A stretch of 64,000 bases of DNA, taken from contig NZ_JAEQAZ010000022.1 in NCBI RefSeq assembly GCF_016654115.1, positions 1-64,000 on the forward strand, written 5' to 3'. Origin of the DNA: Streptomyces sp. MBT53 (lineage in GTDB: Bacteria; Actinomycetota; Actinomycetes; Streptomycetales; Streptomycetaceae). The notes under the pieces are model-generated. The model searched no databases and had not been told where the DNA came from. It saw nothing but the letters and a program-made list of their open reading frames with translations. The translations under genes and the position numbers were made by a program. The first letter of the stretch is position 1; every line of letters starts with the position of its first letter. Shown piece by piece: positions 17,467 through 26,635 of this stretch.

Positions 17467-19761
17467 TCAGGGGGACGCGCCCAGAAGCGTGGGCGGCCTG
17501 GTGGTCACGGTCACCTCCGGGACGTCACCCAGCCACTTCTCGACCTCCACGAGCGCGTGCTGCGCGGTCGTGGCCTGGGACAGGCTCGACGCCGGCCGGT
17601 CCGCGGTCAGCACGTTCGGGTTGCCGTGGCGGCAGAACGACGGGTCGTCGGGGTCGGGGTCGTACCAGGCGCCCGCCGAGAGCTGGACCACTCCGCGCCT
17701 GACCGCGTCCGACACCACGAGGCCTGCCAGGCAACTCCCGCGCTCGTTGTGGAGCCGCACGACATCGCCGTCGGACAGGCCACGGGCCGTCGCGTCCTCG
17801 GGATGCATCCGGAGCGGCTCCCGGCCCGCGACCTTCGCCTTCTGGCTCGTGTCGCCGATGTCGAGCTGACTGTGCAGTCGGGTCCTGGGCTGGTTCGCGA
17901 TCAGGTGCAGCTGGTGGGCGCCGGAACTGCCGAGCCATTCGTCAGGAGCGATCCAGACGGGGTGGCCGGGGCAGTCGTCATAGCCGAACCCGGCGATCGT
18001 CGACGAATAGATCTCGATCTTCCCGCTGGCCGTGGGCAGCGGACTCGCGCCGGGATCACGCCGGAACTCCGAGAACAACACCTGGTCCTTGTCGACGATG
18101 GGGATCGAGATGTTCTCGCTGCTCCAGAACGTGTCGAAGTCGACGACCTCGATATCGCGCTCCGCGAGCCTGTTCCGCCACCCGTCGTACAGATGGCGGA
18201 GCCATCCCCTGACGTCCCGGCCCTCGCTGAAGCTCTCCCCTCGGCCGAGCTTTTCCGCGAGGGCGGAGAAGATCGCGTAGTCGTCCCTGGCCTCACCGGC
18301 CGGCTCCGTGAGGGCGGGCATCGGGAAGAAGGCCGGGTCGTTGCGGCCGGCGCCGTAGTCGTCACGCTCCATGGTCATCGTGGCAGGGAGCACGATGTCG
18401 GCATGGCGTGCCGTACTGGTCCAGAACTGCTCGTGGACGACGACGGTGGCGGGCTTCGTGAAAGCCCGGCGCAGACGCGCCAGGTCCTGGTGGTGATGGA
18501 AGGGGTTTCCCCCCGCCCAGTAGATCAGCTCGATCTTCGGAAGAGTGATGCGCCGCCCGTCGAAATCGATCTCGCGGCCGGGCGTCAGCAACATGTCCAC
18601 GATCCTCGCCACCGGGATCCCCGACGTCTCGGCATTGCGTCCCTGCGGGAACGAGGGAGCACTGGTCACACGTTTGGGGAGCCCCATCTCGGCCGTCGCG
18701 CCGTAGCCGTGCTGGAAGCCACCCCCCGGCAGTCCGATCTGTCCGAGCATCGCCGCCAGGGTCACCCCGAGCCATATGGGCTGCTCCCCGTGCTGCTGGC
18801 GCTGCAGGGACCAGCTCAGGTTGATCATCGTGCGCGACGCCGCCATCTCCCGGGCAAGACGGACGATCCGATCGGCGGGGACGGTGGTCAGACGCTCCGC
18901 CCAGGAGGGATTCTTCGGGACGCCGTCGACCGTTCCGCGCAGGTACGGGAGGAACTGATCGAAGCCGACGCAGTGCGTGGAGAGGAAAGCGCGGTCGGCG
19001 AGGTCCTCGGCGTCCAGCACGAACGCGAGGGCCAGCATCAGGGCGGCGTCGCTGCCGGGCAGGGGCGCGATCCACTCGGCCTTGGCCTCGGCATACGTGT
19101 CGTCCGCGAGCGGCGAGATGTCGATGAAACGGCATCCCCGGGCCACCGACCGCCGGATCGCATCCCGGGCAGGGTTCCGGCCGATCCCGCCGGAGTTGAT
19201 GCCGCTGTTCTTCTCGGACAGGCCGCCGAAGGAGAGGAACAGGTCGGTGGTCCGGCCGATCACGTCCCAGGAGGTGGCACCCGCCATGATGGCGCCGGCG
19301 TTGCCCACCACATGCGGGAGCAGGATCCCGGAGGCGCCGAAGCTGTAGTCGCTCCAACCGGCCACGTAGCCGCCAAGGGAGTTGAGGAACCTGTGGATCT
19401 GGCTCTGGGCGTGATGGAACCTGCCGGCGCTGGCCCAGCCGTATGACCCCCCGTACACGGCGGACGGGCCGTGCTCGGCGTAGACGCGCCCGAGTTCACC
19501 GCTCACCAGGTCGATGGCCCGTTCCCACGACACCTCGACGAAGGGTTCGGTGCCTCGGCCCGAGCCGCTGCCGGGGCCGTTCTCCAGCCAGCCGAGACGA
19601 ACGGCCGGCCGCAGCACCCGCGTCGGGTGGTGCTGGGCGGACGCCACGTTGTGGATGATGTCTCGGGGATCGGGGTCACCTGACCACGGCCGGACGGAGG
19701 TCAGTGACCGGCCGTCCGTTTCCGCTTCGAAAGCTCCCCAGTGAGTCAGATGCGTCGGCAT
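17467..19761 (-). CDS. Molybdopterin oxidoreductase, DMSO/biotin sulfoxide/TMAO reductase type
   Basis: This 764-residue cytoplasmic bis-MGD enzyme has no Tat signal and no N-terminal Fe-S cysteine cluster, as in BisC/TorZ-like family III proteins. YGGSYGWASAGRFHHAQSQ carries the expected serine ligand region. IYWAGGNPFHHHQDL and HADIVLPATMTMERDDYG are typical of the cofactor domains, and QPRTRLHSQLD with HPEDATARGLSDGDVV forms the C-terminal molydopterin-binding barrel. It should reduce an S- or N-oxide, or run as an oxidase. The start is ATG 19761 with GGAG nine bases before it. It is divergent from the FAD/Fe-S gene across 223 bases, and the two may exchange electrons. Confidence 0.9.
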   Translation of the reverse strand: MPTHLTHWGAFEAETDGRSLTSVRPWSGDPDPRDIIHNVASAQHHPTRVLRPAVRLGWLENGPGSGSGRGTEPFVEVSWERAIDLVSGELGRVYAEHGPSAVYGGSYGWASAGRFHHAQSQIHRFLNSLGGYVAGWSDYSFGASGILLPHVVGNAGAIMAGATSWDVIGRTTDLFLSFGGLSEKNSGINSGGIGRNPARDAIRRSVARGCRFIDISPLADDTYAEAKAEWIAPLPGSDAALMLALAFVLDAEDLADRAFLSTHCVGFDQFLPYLRGTVDGVPKNPSWAERLTTVPADRIVRLAREMAASRTMINLSWSLQRQQHGEQPIWLGVTLAAMLGQIGLPGGGFQHGYGATAEMGLPKRVTSAPSFPQGRNAETSGIPVARIVDMLLTPGREIDFDGRRITLPKIELIYWAGGNPFHHHQDLARLRRAFTKPATVVVHEQFWTSTARHADIVLPATMTMERDDYGAGRNDPAFFPMPALTEPAGEARDDYAIFSALAEKLGRGESFSEGRDVRGWLRHLYDGWRNRLAERDIEVVDFDTFWSSENISIPIVDKDQVLFSEFRRDPGASPLPTASGKIEIYSSTIAGFGYDDCPGHPVWIAPDEWLGSSGAHQLHLIANQPRTRLHSQLDIGDTSQKAKVAGREPLRMHPEDATARGLSDGDVVRLHNERGSCLAGLVVSDAVRRGVVQLSAGAWYDPDPDDPSFCRHGNPNVLTADRPASSLSQATTAQHALVEVEKWLGDVPEVTVTTRPPTLLGASP

Positions 19762-19984
19762 GATCAGCTCCGTTGTCACAGACTGCTCGCCTCTACAGGC
19801 TATGCAGGCGCGCACGGCGGCGGGCATTGGTAAAAAGCCGAGGGTTCGGCTGGTGACCGGTGCTTCTTCCGAGTGCTGGCCGACAAGCCGGCCAGTAGCG
19901 TCCGGACGAGCCACCTTCGGTGCGTCCGAATGTGCCACGACCAGTTTCCACTGCGGCCCCCGGGCAGAAAGGACGGGCGCTGAC

Positions 19985-22867
19985 GTGACCGGCCCCATGG
20001 ACGTCCTGTCGAGGATCGAGGCGGCCGGCGTGGTCGTGGAGACCTCCGCACTCCGGCTCTCCGCGTACTCCTACGACGCGTCCAACTACCGCGTTCCACC
20101 GATGGCCGTCGTCTTCCCGCGCAGCGCCGACGATGTCGTGGCGGTCGTGAAGGCATGCGCCGCCACCGGTACGCCCGTCGTCGGCCGGGGCGGGGGTACG
20201 TCCATGGCCGGCAACGCGATCGGGCCCGGCGTCGTGCTGGACTTCTCCCGCCATCTGAACCGGATCCACACGATCGACGAGACGTCCGGCACAGCCGACG
20301 TCGACGCGGGTGTCGTGCTCTCGGTGCTCAGCCGCACGGTGGAGCACACCACCGGGGATGCCCTCACCTTCGCGCCCGACCCCTCGTCGAAGACCCGCGC
20401 CACCGTCGGGGGCGCGGTCGGGAACGACGCTTGCGGCAATCACTCCGTGCGGTACGGGCGGACATCGGACCACGTGGTCGAACTCGACATCGTCACCTCG
20501 GACGGCACACGGCTCACGGCGTTCGCCGGCGGACTGCGCGCGACGGACCCCGAGGACGCGCATGCGGTGGCCAGAGCTTTTGAGGTGAGCGCACAGCTCA
20601 AAGAACTCGCGCAGGTCAACCTCGCCCCCTTCCGCACGGAGCTGGGGCGCATCCAGCGGCAGGTGTCCGGCTATCATCTCTCCCACCTGCTGCCCGAAAA
20701 GGGCTTCGACGTCGCCCGGGCCCTCGTTGGCTCGGAGGGAACCTGCGCCCTCGTCGTACGGGCCCGGATGAGGCTCGTACCGAAGGCTCCGAGCGCGCTC
20801 CTGGTGTGCCTGGGCTATGCGGACATCGTCGACGCCGCACGGGACATCCCCACCATCCTGGAGTTCTCGCCCGCCGCCGTGGAAGGCATCGACGAGGTCA
20901 TCGTGGACACGATGCGGCTGCGCCGTGGCGCGGACTCCGTCCAGGGCCTGCCGGAGGGCAAGGCGTACCTCTACGTCGATCTCGACGGCGAACGGCGGGA
21001 GGACGTGGCCGCTGCTGCCGCCTCACTGCTGGAACGGCTGAAGGCGGGCGGGCGCCTGGTGGACGGCCGCGCGGTTCCCGATTTTCACGAGCGGGCGACG
21101 CTGTGGCGCGTTCGCGAGGACGGTGCCGGCCTGTCGTCGCGTCCGGCGTCCGGCGGGGAATCCTGGCCGGGGTGGGAGGATTCCGCCGTCGCGCCGGAAA
21201 AGCTCGCCGACTATCTGGCCGACTTCCGCCTCCTCCTGGACGAGCACGGGCTGACGGGCATCATGTACGGGCACTTCGGGGCCGGGTGCATGCACATCCG
21301 CATCACCTACGACCTGCGCACCGACGCCGGCCGGAAGGTGTACCGGGACTTCACCGCGGCAGCCGCCGAACTGGTCGTGCGGCACGGCGGGTCGCTCTCC
21401 GGCGAACACGGCGACGGACGGGCCAGGTCCGAGTTCCTCCCGATCATGTACAGCCCGTCCGTGCTCGCCGCCTTCGAGGCCTACCGGGGCATCTGGGACG
21501 GCTCGGGGCTGCTCAACCCCGGGTCGATCACCCAGCCGGACCCGATCGACGCGAACCTCGCGCTCGCCGGGGTCACCGACCGCGAGTGGCGCACCCACTT
21601 CACACTCAGCCCCGTCCACGCCGAGGAGGCCGGGACCGACCCCTGGGTCCACGCGGTGCAGGGATGCATCGGCGTGGGACGGTGCCGTGCGGACTCAGGT
21701 GGCGTCATGTGCCCGAGCTTCCGGGCCACGGGGGACGAGAAGGACTCCACCCGCGGCCGTGCGCGAGTACTGCAGGACATGGTCCGCGGCGCGCGGAGTG
21801 TCGGTGAAGGGTGGCGGTCGGACGACGTCCGCGAGGCTCTCGACCTCTGCCTGGCCTGTAAGGCGTGCTCGCACGACTGCCCCGCGGGCGTCGACATGGC
21901 GACGTACAAGTCCGAGTTCTACTCCCACTACTACGCGGGTCGCCTGCGTCCCATGTCGCACTTCTCACTCGGCTGGCTGCCGCGCTGGCTCAAGCTCACG
22001 GGGCTCATCAGCCCGCTGGTCAACGCGGTGCTCGCCTCACCGCTCGGCAAGGTCATGGCCAGGGCCGGGGGCCTGACGACCGAACGGGCGCTGCCGCGGT
22101 TCACCTCCCGGCGCAGGCTTCGCGAGGAGCTGGCGGGCTTCGCCAGCGACGCGGGACGTGCCGACGTCGTCCTGTTCGTCGACTCCTTCACCAAGGGATT
22201 CCGCCCGGAAGTGGCAGGCGCCGCCGCGCGGGTCGCAGCCGGCCCGGGCCGCCAGGTCACCTGCGAGACCGACGCCTGCTGCGGGCTGACCTGGATCACG
22301 ACGGGCCAGCTCGACACCGCCAAGAAGGTGCTGTCGAAGACCGTCGCGAAGCTCGACGACGGTACGGACACACCCATCGTCGTCGTCGAACCGAGCTGCG
22401 CCGCCGCGCTGAAGCAAGAAGCCCCGGAGCTCCTGGGCACACAGGCGGCCGAGCGGGTGTCGTCCCGGGTCCGCAGCTTCGCGGAAGCCGTGCTGGAGTG
22501 GGTCGACGGCGGTTGGCAGCCTCCGACGATGCCGTCGACGGTCACCGTGCAGACCCACTGCCACGAGTACTCGGCTTTCGGTGCCGCCGTCCAGCGCAAG
22601 ACACTGGCGGCACTGGGCGTCGCCCAGGTCGTCGAGGCCACGGGATGCTGCGGCGTCGCGGGCACCTTCGGATTCGAGTCCGAGCACTACGACGTCTCCA
22701 TGAAGGTCGCCGAGCAGGCTCTCGCCCCTGCCCTTGAGCGGACCACACCGGACGCACCTGTCCTCGCCGACGGGTTCAGCTGCTCCATGCAGGTGAAGCA
22801 ACTCGCGCCCAGGCGGCAGAGCCTGCACCTTGCCGAACTCATCGATCCAGGGCCTGTCGGCGACTGA
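19985..22867 (+). CDS. FAD-binding and Fe-S oxidoreductase fusion (GlcD-GlcF/D-lactate dehydrogenase-like)
   Basis: This 960-residue fusion combines an FAD_binding_4 domain (VVGRGGGTSMAGNAIGPG near residues 65-85), an FAD-oxidase C domain (GIMYGHFGAGCMHIRI; SGEHGDGRARSEF) and a C-terminal GlcF-like part. The last holds ferredoxin-type cysteines (LCLACKACSHDCPAG, plus Cys in GVMCPSFR) and two CCG motifs (ETDACCGLTW; EATGCCGVAG). It oxidises a 2-hydroxy acid such as D-lactate or D-2-hydroxyglutarate and passes electrons through its clusters. I prefer GTG 19985 (AAAGGA 12 bases upstream); ATG 19997 is an alternative. Decayed DNA follows the stop. Confidence 0.9.
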   Translation: MTGPMDVLSRIEAAGVVVETSALRLSAYSYDASNYRVPPMAVVFPRSADDVVAVVKACAATGTPVVGRGGGTSMAGNAIGPGVVLDFSRHLNRIHTIDETSGTADVDAGVVLSVLSRTVEHTTGDALTFAPDPSSKTRATVGGAVGNDACGNHSVRYGRTSDHVVELDIVTSDGTRLTAFAGGLRATDPEDAHAVARAFEVSAQLKELAQVNLAPFRTELGRIQRQVSGYHLSHLLPEKGFDVARALVGSEGTCALVVRARMRLVPKAPSALLVCLGYADIVDAARDIPTILEFSPAAVEGIDEVIVDTMRLRRGADSVQGLPEGKAYLYVDLDGERREDVAAAAASLLERLKAGGRLVDGRAVPDFHERATLWRVREDGAGLSSRPASGGESWPGWEDSAVAPEKLADYLADFRLLLDEHGLTGIMYGHFGAGCMHIRITYDLRTDAGRKVYRDFTAAAAELVVRHGGSLSGEHGDGRARSEFLPIMYSPSVLAAFEAYRGIWDGSGLLNPGSITQPDPIDANLALAGVTDREWRTHFTLSPVHAEEAGTDPWVHAVQGCIGVGRCRADSGGVMCPSFRATGDEKDSTRGRARVLQDMVRGARSVGEGWRSDDVREALDLCLACKACSHDCPAGVDMATYKSEFYSHYYAGRLRPMSHFSLGWLPRWLKLTGLISPLVNAVLASPLGKVMARAGGLTTERALPRFTSRRRLREELAGFASDAGRADVVLFVDSFTKGFRPEVAGAAARVAAGPGRQVTCETDACCGLTWITTGQLDTAKKVLSKTVAKLDDGTDTPIVVVEPSCAAALKQEAPELLGTQAAERVSSRVRSFAEAVLEWVDGGWQPPTMPSTVTVQTHCHEYSAFGAAVQRKTLAALGVAQVVEATGCCGVAGTFGFESEHYDVSMKVAEQALAPALERTTPDAPVLADGFSCSMQVKQLAPRRQSLHLAELIDPGPVGD

Positions 22868-23014
22868 GGTCGGCGGGTTGCGGGCATCGGCTGTCAGGTG
22901 GCCTTGACGGTCCATCCATCGTGACGGGCCATCCGCACTGTGCCTGACTGGTGGAGCCGAACGCCGCGTGGGTCACCGAGGTGAACCGGCCGAGCGCGTT
23001 CGAGATCCTCGACG

Positions 23015-23515
23015 CGCAGAAGCCCCTCGACGTAACAGATCAGATAGTGCTCCGACAGGTCCCTGGTCGATTACGGCATTCCGCTCTCTCGGAGATACGC
23101 GCTGGACGCGTACAGCCCCAGCCGGTAGCCGGACAGCTTCTCGGCATGGGGGGCGGCTGCGTACGGGGGCGCCGACCTCGATGTCGCCGCAGAAAGCCGA
23201 CGTCGTAGGGGCTCAGCCGTGTCTGGGGGACGATCTCCACGTGACGTCCCGGGTTGTCCCGCTGCAGTTGGGCCATCACGAGTGCGACGACGCACGTCCC
23301 GAATGCCTCGGTCAGGCGATCCGCACCAGACCGACCGTGCAAATCGCTCGGTGCAGGCTCAGCGCGCCCACTCATCTGCTGGAACGCCGTTACCGCGGAC
23401 TGCACCTGCTCACAGGAGCGGAGAAACTGTCGGCCTAGCGAAGCCAGCGTGTAGGCCTGCGCACCTCGCTCCACCAGTGGCGCCTTGAGCTGTCGTTCCA
23501 ACGCGGAGATTCTCC
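23015..23515 (-). pseudogene. LysR-type regulator remnant
   Basis: The minus strand begins abruptly at RRISALERQLKAPLVERG, the recognition-helix region of a LysR HTH, without the first helices. It continues to QLQRDNPGRHVEIVPQTRLS of the effector domain. A frameshift near 23180 moves the frame to GYRLGLYASSAYLRESGMP, and the gene decays after that. Both ends are missing. It may once have regulated the FAD/Fe-S gene beside it. Confidence 0.75.
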
Positions 23516-23699
23516 GGGGAGGTCAAGGCGGGACACCGGATACGTCTGCTGATTGCGGGCGGCCTCCCACCCACGGTAAGCACGCAACGAGGGCACCGGC
23601 GTACCACCCGGCATTCCGGAATCGAGTTGCTGCCGTGCGCACACTTCCCATCCGAAGCCGGCACGGTGTCCGCCTGCTCCTGCTGACGGCGTCCGATTG

Positions 23700-23747
23700 A
23701 AGAGGGGCACCCTCCCGGTCAGAACTGACCGGGAGGGTGCGCCTCTT
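23700..23747 (-). terminator. Long hairpin at the end of the TetR gene
   Basis: GCACCCTCCCGGTCA (23707-23721) and its exact complement (23726-23740) form a 15-bp stem with a four-base GAAC loop. It is extended by AAGAGG/CCTCTT after one mismatch. The stop codon of the TetR gene lies inside the stem. Confidence 0.85.
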
Positions 23748-24393
23748 TGGAGGGAGACTCGGATACGGTCTGCCCCGAACTGAGCCCGTCCAGCAGGAGG
23801 TCTCCGAGTTCGGAGAAGGCGTCGCCAGCGGTGAGGCCGGTGCTCTCCAGGAGGGCACCCGACTGGACGGCGTCGATGGTGACCGCTACGACCTGGGCGG
23901 CGAAATGGCCGTTGAGCGCGCGGAAGACGCCGCTCTCGACGCCCTCATCGATCAGTTCGTGGACCCGGTGCGCCGCCGCGGCGGAGTTCTTTCGGTAGAT
24001 CTGCGCGGTCGGTTCGTAACCGACCATGTCGTCGTAGAAGGCGGTGGAATGCCGGCGCATGGCCGTGCCGACGCCGGTGAGGTAGACGCGGATGCGCTGC
24101 CTGGGGTCGGGCTCGGCCTGGACGGCCTGTTCGATCTCGGCTGTCGCCTCCCGGAAGAAGGCACGGGTGACCGTCAGGACCAACTGTTCCTTCGTGGAGG
24201 CGAGGCTGTACAGCGTCGCCTTGGAGCACTCAAGTCGCTGGGCGAGTTCATCCATGGTCACCGCGGTGAAGCCTTCGGTGAGGATGATCGCCTCGGCCTG
24301 GAGCAACAGTTCGTCCCGCCGACGGGTGTCGACGACCCGCCTGCGCGCCGTGCGGCGCGGGCGTCGGTCACGCGAGTCAGTTTGGGCCGTCAC
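23719..24393 (-). CDS. TetR/AcrR-family transcriptional regulator
   Basis: This 224-residue repressor has the TetR HTH at residues about 30-75 (LILTEGFTAVTMDELAQRL, then CSKATLYSLASTKEQLVLTV). Its C-terminal helical domain probably binds a small hydrophobic ligand or an acyl-CoA. The GTG at 24393 is preceded by GGGAGA; the longer frame adds 24 Arg-rich residues and is unlikely. A motif 87 bases upstream (24480-24496) reappears before the CocE-acyl-CoA synthetase operon 5.6 kb away, so this protein probably represses itself and that operon. The gene ends within a strong hairpin. Confidence 0.88.
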   Translation of the reverse strand: MTAQTDSRDRRPRRTARRRVVDTRRRDELLLQAEAIILTEGFTAVTMDELAQRLECSKATLYSLASTKEQLVLTVTRAFFREATAEIEQAVQAEPDPRQRIRVYLTGVGTAMRRHSTAFYDDMVGYEPTAQIYRKNSAAAAHRVHELIDEGVESGVFRALNGHFAAQVVAVTIDAVQSGALLESTGLTAGDAFSELGDLLLDGLSSGQTVSESPSKEAHPPGQF

Positions 24394-24479
24394 CGCAGCA
24401 GTCTCCCATGAGCATCTCCGCCTGGAACGTCGGCTGGTCGTCCGGGCCGGAAGACCAACCCGCATAAATGCGTAATAGC

Positions 24480-24496
24480 GTACCGACTAACGTACC
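24480..24496 (+). promoter_or_regulatory. Candidate TetR operator, copy 1
   Basis: GTACCGACTAACGTACC lies about 87 bases upstream of the TetR start. It matches GTACCTCTTAACGTACC on the minus strand at 30058-30074 in all but the three middle bases. The shared form is GTACCnnnTAACGTACC, and each copy can be read as two GGTAC-containing half-sites on the opposite strand. Placement in two promoters of related function makes it a good repressor site candidate. Confidence 0.6.
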
Positions 24497-25091
24497 TGCG
24501 AGAGCATCCCATCGACCGGGGACTCGCCACCGGATTCGTCGACGAGGGCACAGCCGCGCTGCCGGGCATCGGACCTGGCAGCCGGGTGGACGTTCGACGG
24601 GCCGGGACGGTGATGTGATCTGAGTCGGCCCCGACGTCGCGGACCCGGCGCAGATATAGGCGCTCACCGATGCCACCATCCGGACGCACGAAACGAACCT
24701 CGTCCACGTCCTGTACAACACCGCGGGAGGGGCGGCCCGCAGCGCTTCTCGTCCATGGGACACGCTACCTGGCAGTGAGGGGCCAGGGTCGGCCTGCGGG
24801 CCCGGCCAGCGGCTGTCCCGTCGATTTGTCCCGCACGTGACGGCCGGCCGGTTTCGTCAGCGCCGCCGGAATCTCGTCCAAGGTGAGGGTCCTGGCCGCA
24901 AGGGCATATGGGGTCAGTCCGGCACCATGACAAGACCATCGCGTGCTTGCACAACTACTGGCTGGGGCGGCCCTGTGACTGTCCTCAACGATCGCCTCAC
25001 GCGTGGACGCTACGGTCCGTGAGCTGTGGGTGGGCCGGACGACGCAGACCCACGCAGCGGATGCTGACCCTCTTGTCCGCTGGGTTCGTGG
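24497..25091. other. Gap without a recognisable gene
   Basis: About 600 bases between the TetR promoter and the end of the SDR gene. Several short open frames exist on both strands, but none shows a family motif or a convincing ribosome binding site. It may contain decayed coding sequence. Confidence 0.4.
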
Positions 25092-25850
25092 TCACCGGAT
25101 GGAGGACCCGATGGAGATGCCGCCGTCCACGTCGAGGACGATGCCGGTGATGTAGCCGGCGGCTTCGCTGGCGAGGAAGGCAGCGGCTTCGGCGATGTCC
25201 TCGGGGCGGCCGGTGTGGCGCATGGGGATCTTGTTGGTGAGTTTGTCGCGTGCGGGACCGTTCATGGAGGCGAGCATGGGGGTCTCGATGAGGCCGGGGG
25301 CGATGGCGTTGGCGGTGATGCCGTGGCGGGCGCCTTCGAGTGCGAGGGTGCGGGTCATGCCGACGATGCCGGCCTTGGCGGCCACGTAGTTGGTCTGGCC
25401 GAAGTTCCCTCGCCATGACATGGAGGAGAAGCTGACGATACGTCCGTAGCCCTGGCGTTTCATGGGGGCGAACGCGGCGCGGGCGCAGTGGAAGCCGCCG
25501 GTGAGGCTGACGCCGATCACTGCGTGCCAGTCGTCGTCGGTGATGTCCTCGATGCGGTTGTCGCGGATGATGCCGGCGTTGTTGACCAGCACGTCGAGGC
25601 CGCCGAGTTCGGCGGTGACGCGGTCGACCCAGGCGTTGACCTGGGGCGAGTCGGTCACGTCTACCACATCGGTGCGCAGTTTCGCGTCGTGGGCTTCGGT
25701 GATGGTTCCGGCGGCGTCGGTGAGAGCTTGTTCGTTGATGTCGGCCAGTGCGACGGTGGCGCCCTCGGCGGCGAAGCGGGTCGCCATGGCGAGGCCGAGT
25801 CCTTGTGCGGCGCCGGTGATGGCGACGACGCGTCCGTGGTAACGGTTCAC
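25092..25850 (-). CDS. Short-chain dehydrogenase/reductase (FabG-like)
   Basis: This 252-residue classical SDR has the cofactor motif TGAAQGLG near residue 12, NNAGI at about 90, serine in RIVSFSSMSW and the YxxxK pair in NYVAAKAGIVG. The motif set suits a 3-hydroxyacyl-CoA dehydrogenase or 3-oxoacyl reductase acting with NAD(P). The GTG start at 25850 overlaps the enoyl-CoA hydratase stop as GTGA. It is the last gene of the four-gene reverse operon and probably oxidises the hydroxyacyl-CoA made by the hydratase. Confidence 0.92.
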   Translation of the reverse strand: MNRYHGRVVAITGAAQGLGLAMATRFAAEGATVALADINEQALTDAAGTITEAHDAKLRTDVVDVTDSPQVNAWVDRVTAELGGLDVLVNNAGIIRDNRIEDITDDDWHAVIGVSLTGGFHCARAAFAPMKRQGYGRIVSFSSMSWRGNFGQTNYVAAKAGIVGMTRTLALEGARHGITANAIAPGLIETPMLASMNGPARDKLTNKIPMRHTGRPEDIAEAAAFLASEAAGYITGIVLDVDGGISIGSSIR

Positions 25851-26635
25851 GTGGTGTCTGCTTTCGTGGTGTGGGGGGTGAGGAAGGCCCGCAGGGCGTC
25901 GGCGACCGAGCTGGCCTGCCAGTTGTCGGCGAAGGTGGCCAGTTCCTCCCGCAGGGCGTGCTCGGGGGCGATGCCTTCGATGCGGTGCAACAGCGTCTTG
26001 AGGTGTTGCTGTGCCGGGCTGTTGCGGTCGGCCAGTTGGTGGCAGATGCGGGTGGCGGTGGCGTCGAGGTCGGACTCAGGCACGACTGCGTGGATCCAGC
26101 CGGTGTGCGCGAAGGCGGTAGCAGGCAGCAGTTCGCCGGTGAGCAGGAGCCAGCGGGACAGTCCGCGTCCGACCGCACCGGGCAGCCGCACGCTTGACCC
26201 GCCGGCCGGTACCAGCCTCCGCTGCAGGTGGCCGTCGCCAATGAGGGTGGTGTCGGCGGCGACGACGACATCGCAGGCCAGCGCGAGTTCGAGGCCGCCG
26301 GCGACGGCGTGACCGTGCAGGACGGCGACCCATGGTTTCGGGCTGGCCGCGATACGGCTGAAGCAGGCGGACACGTCGGCCAGGAATTCGACCGGGTTGA
26401 GGCCCGCGTCGTGCAGCTGCAGGAACTGGTGGAAGTCTCCACCGGCGCAGAAGCTCGGCCCGTTGCCTGCCACGGCGATGACCGCGGTGCCGGGGTCGGC
26501 CTCGGCGCTGGTGATTTGCTTGTCCAGGGCCTCTACGAGGGGGATGTCGAGGGCGTTGCGCCGCTGGGGGCGGTTGAGCCGCAGCCAGCGGACGGGTCCG
26601 CGTTGCTCGACCAGCAGAGGAGCGGTGTCGGTCAC
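25847..26635 (-). CDS. Enoyl-CoA hydratase/isomerase family protein
   Basis: This 262-residue crotonase-fold protein has the oxyanion-hole segments GNGPSFCAGGDFHQFLQL and VAVLHGHAVAGGLELALACD, followed by DGHLQRRLVPAGGSSVRLP. One of the two catalytic glutamates expected in hydratases is replaced in this last region, so isomerase, hydrolase or lyase activity is possible. The GTG 26635 overlaps the acyl-CoA synthetase stop; an 85-codon upstream extension in the same frame is antisense noise from that gene. It acts between the synthetase and the SDR in a short beta-oxidation-like set. Confidence 0.88.
   Translation of the reverse strand: MTDTAPLLVEQRGPVRWLRLNRPQRRNALDIPLVEALDKQITSAEADPGTAVIAVAGNGPSFCAGGDFHQFLQLHDAGLNPVEFLADVSACFSRIAASPKPWVAVLHGHAVAGGLELALACDVVVAADTTLIGDGHLQRRLVPAGGSSVRLPGAVGRGLSRWLLLTGELLPATAFAHTGWIHAVVPESDLDATATRICHQLADRNSPAQQHLKTLLHRIEGIAPEHALREELATFADNWQASSVADALRAFLTPHTTKADTT

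Noticed and set aside
19762..19998. 79-residue N-terminal extension of the molybdoenzyme as a Tat signal
   Set aside because: There is no twin-arginine motif followed by a hydrophobic stretch, and it covers the divergent promoter region.
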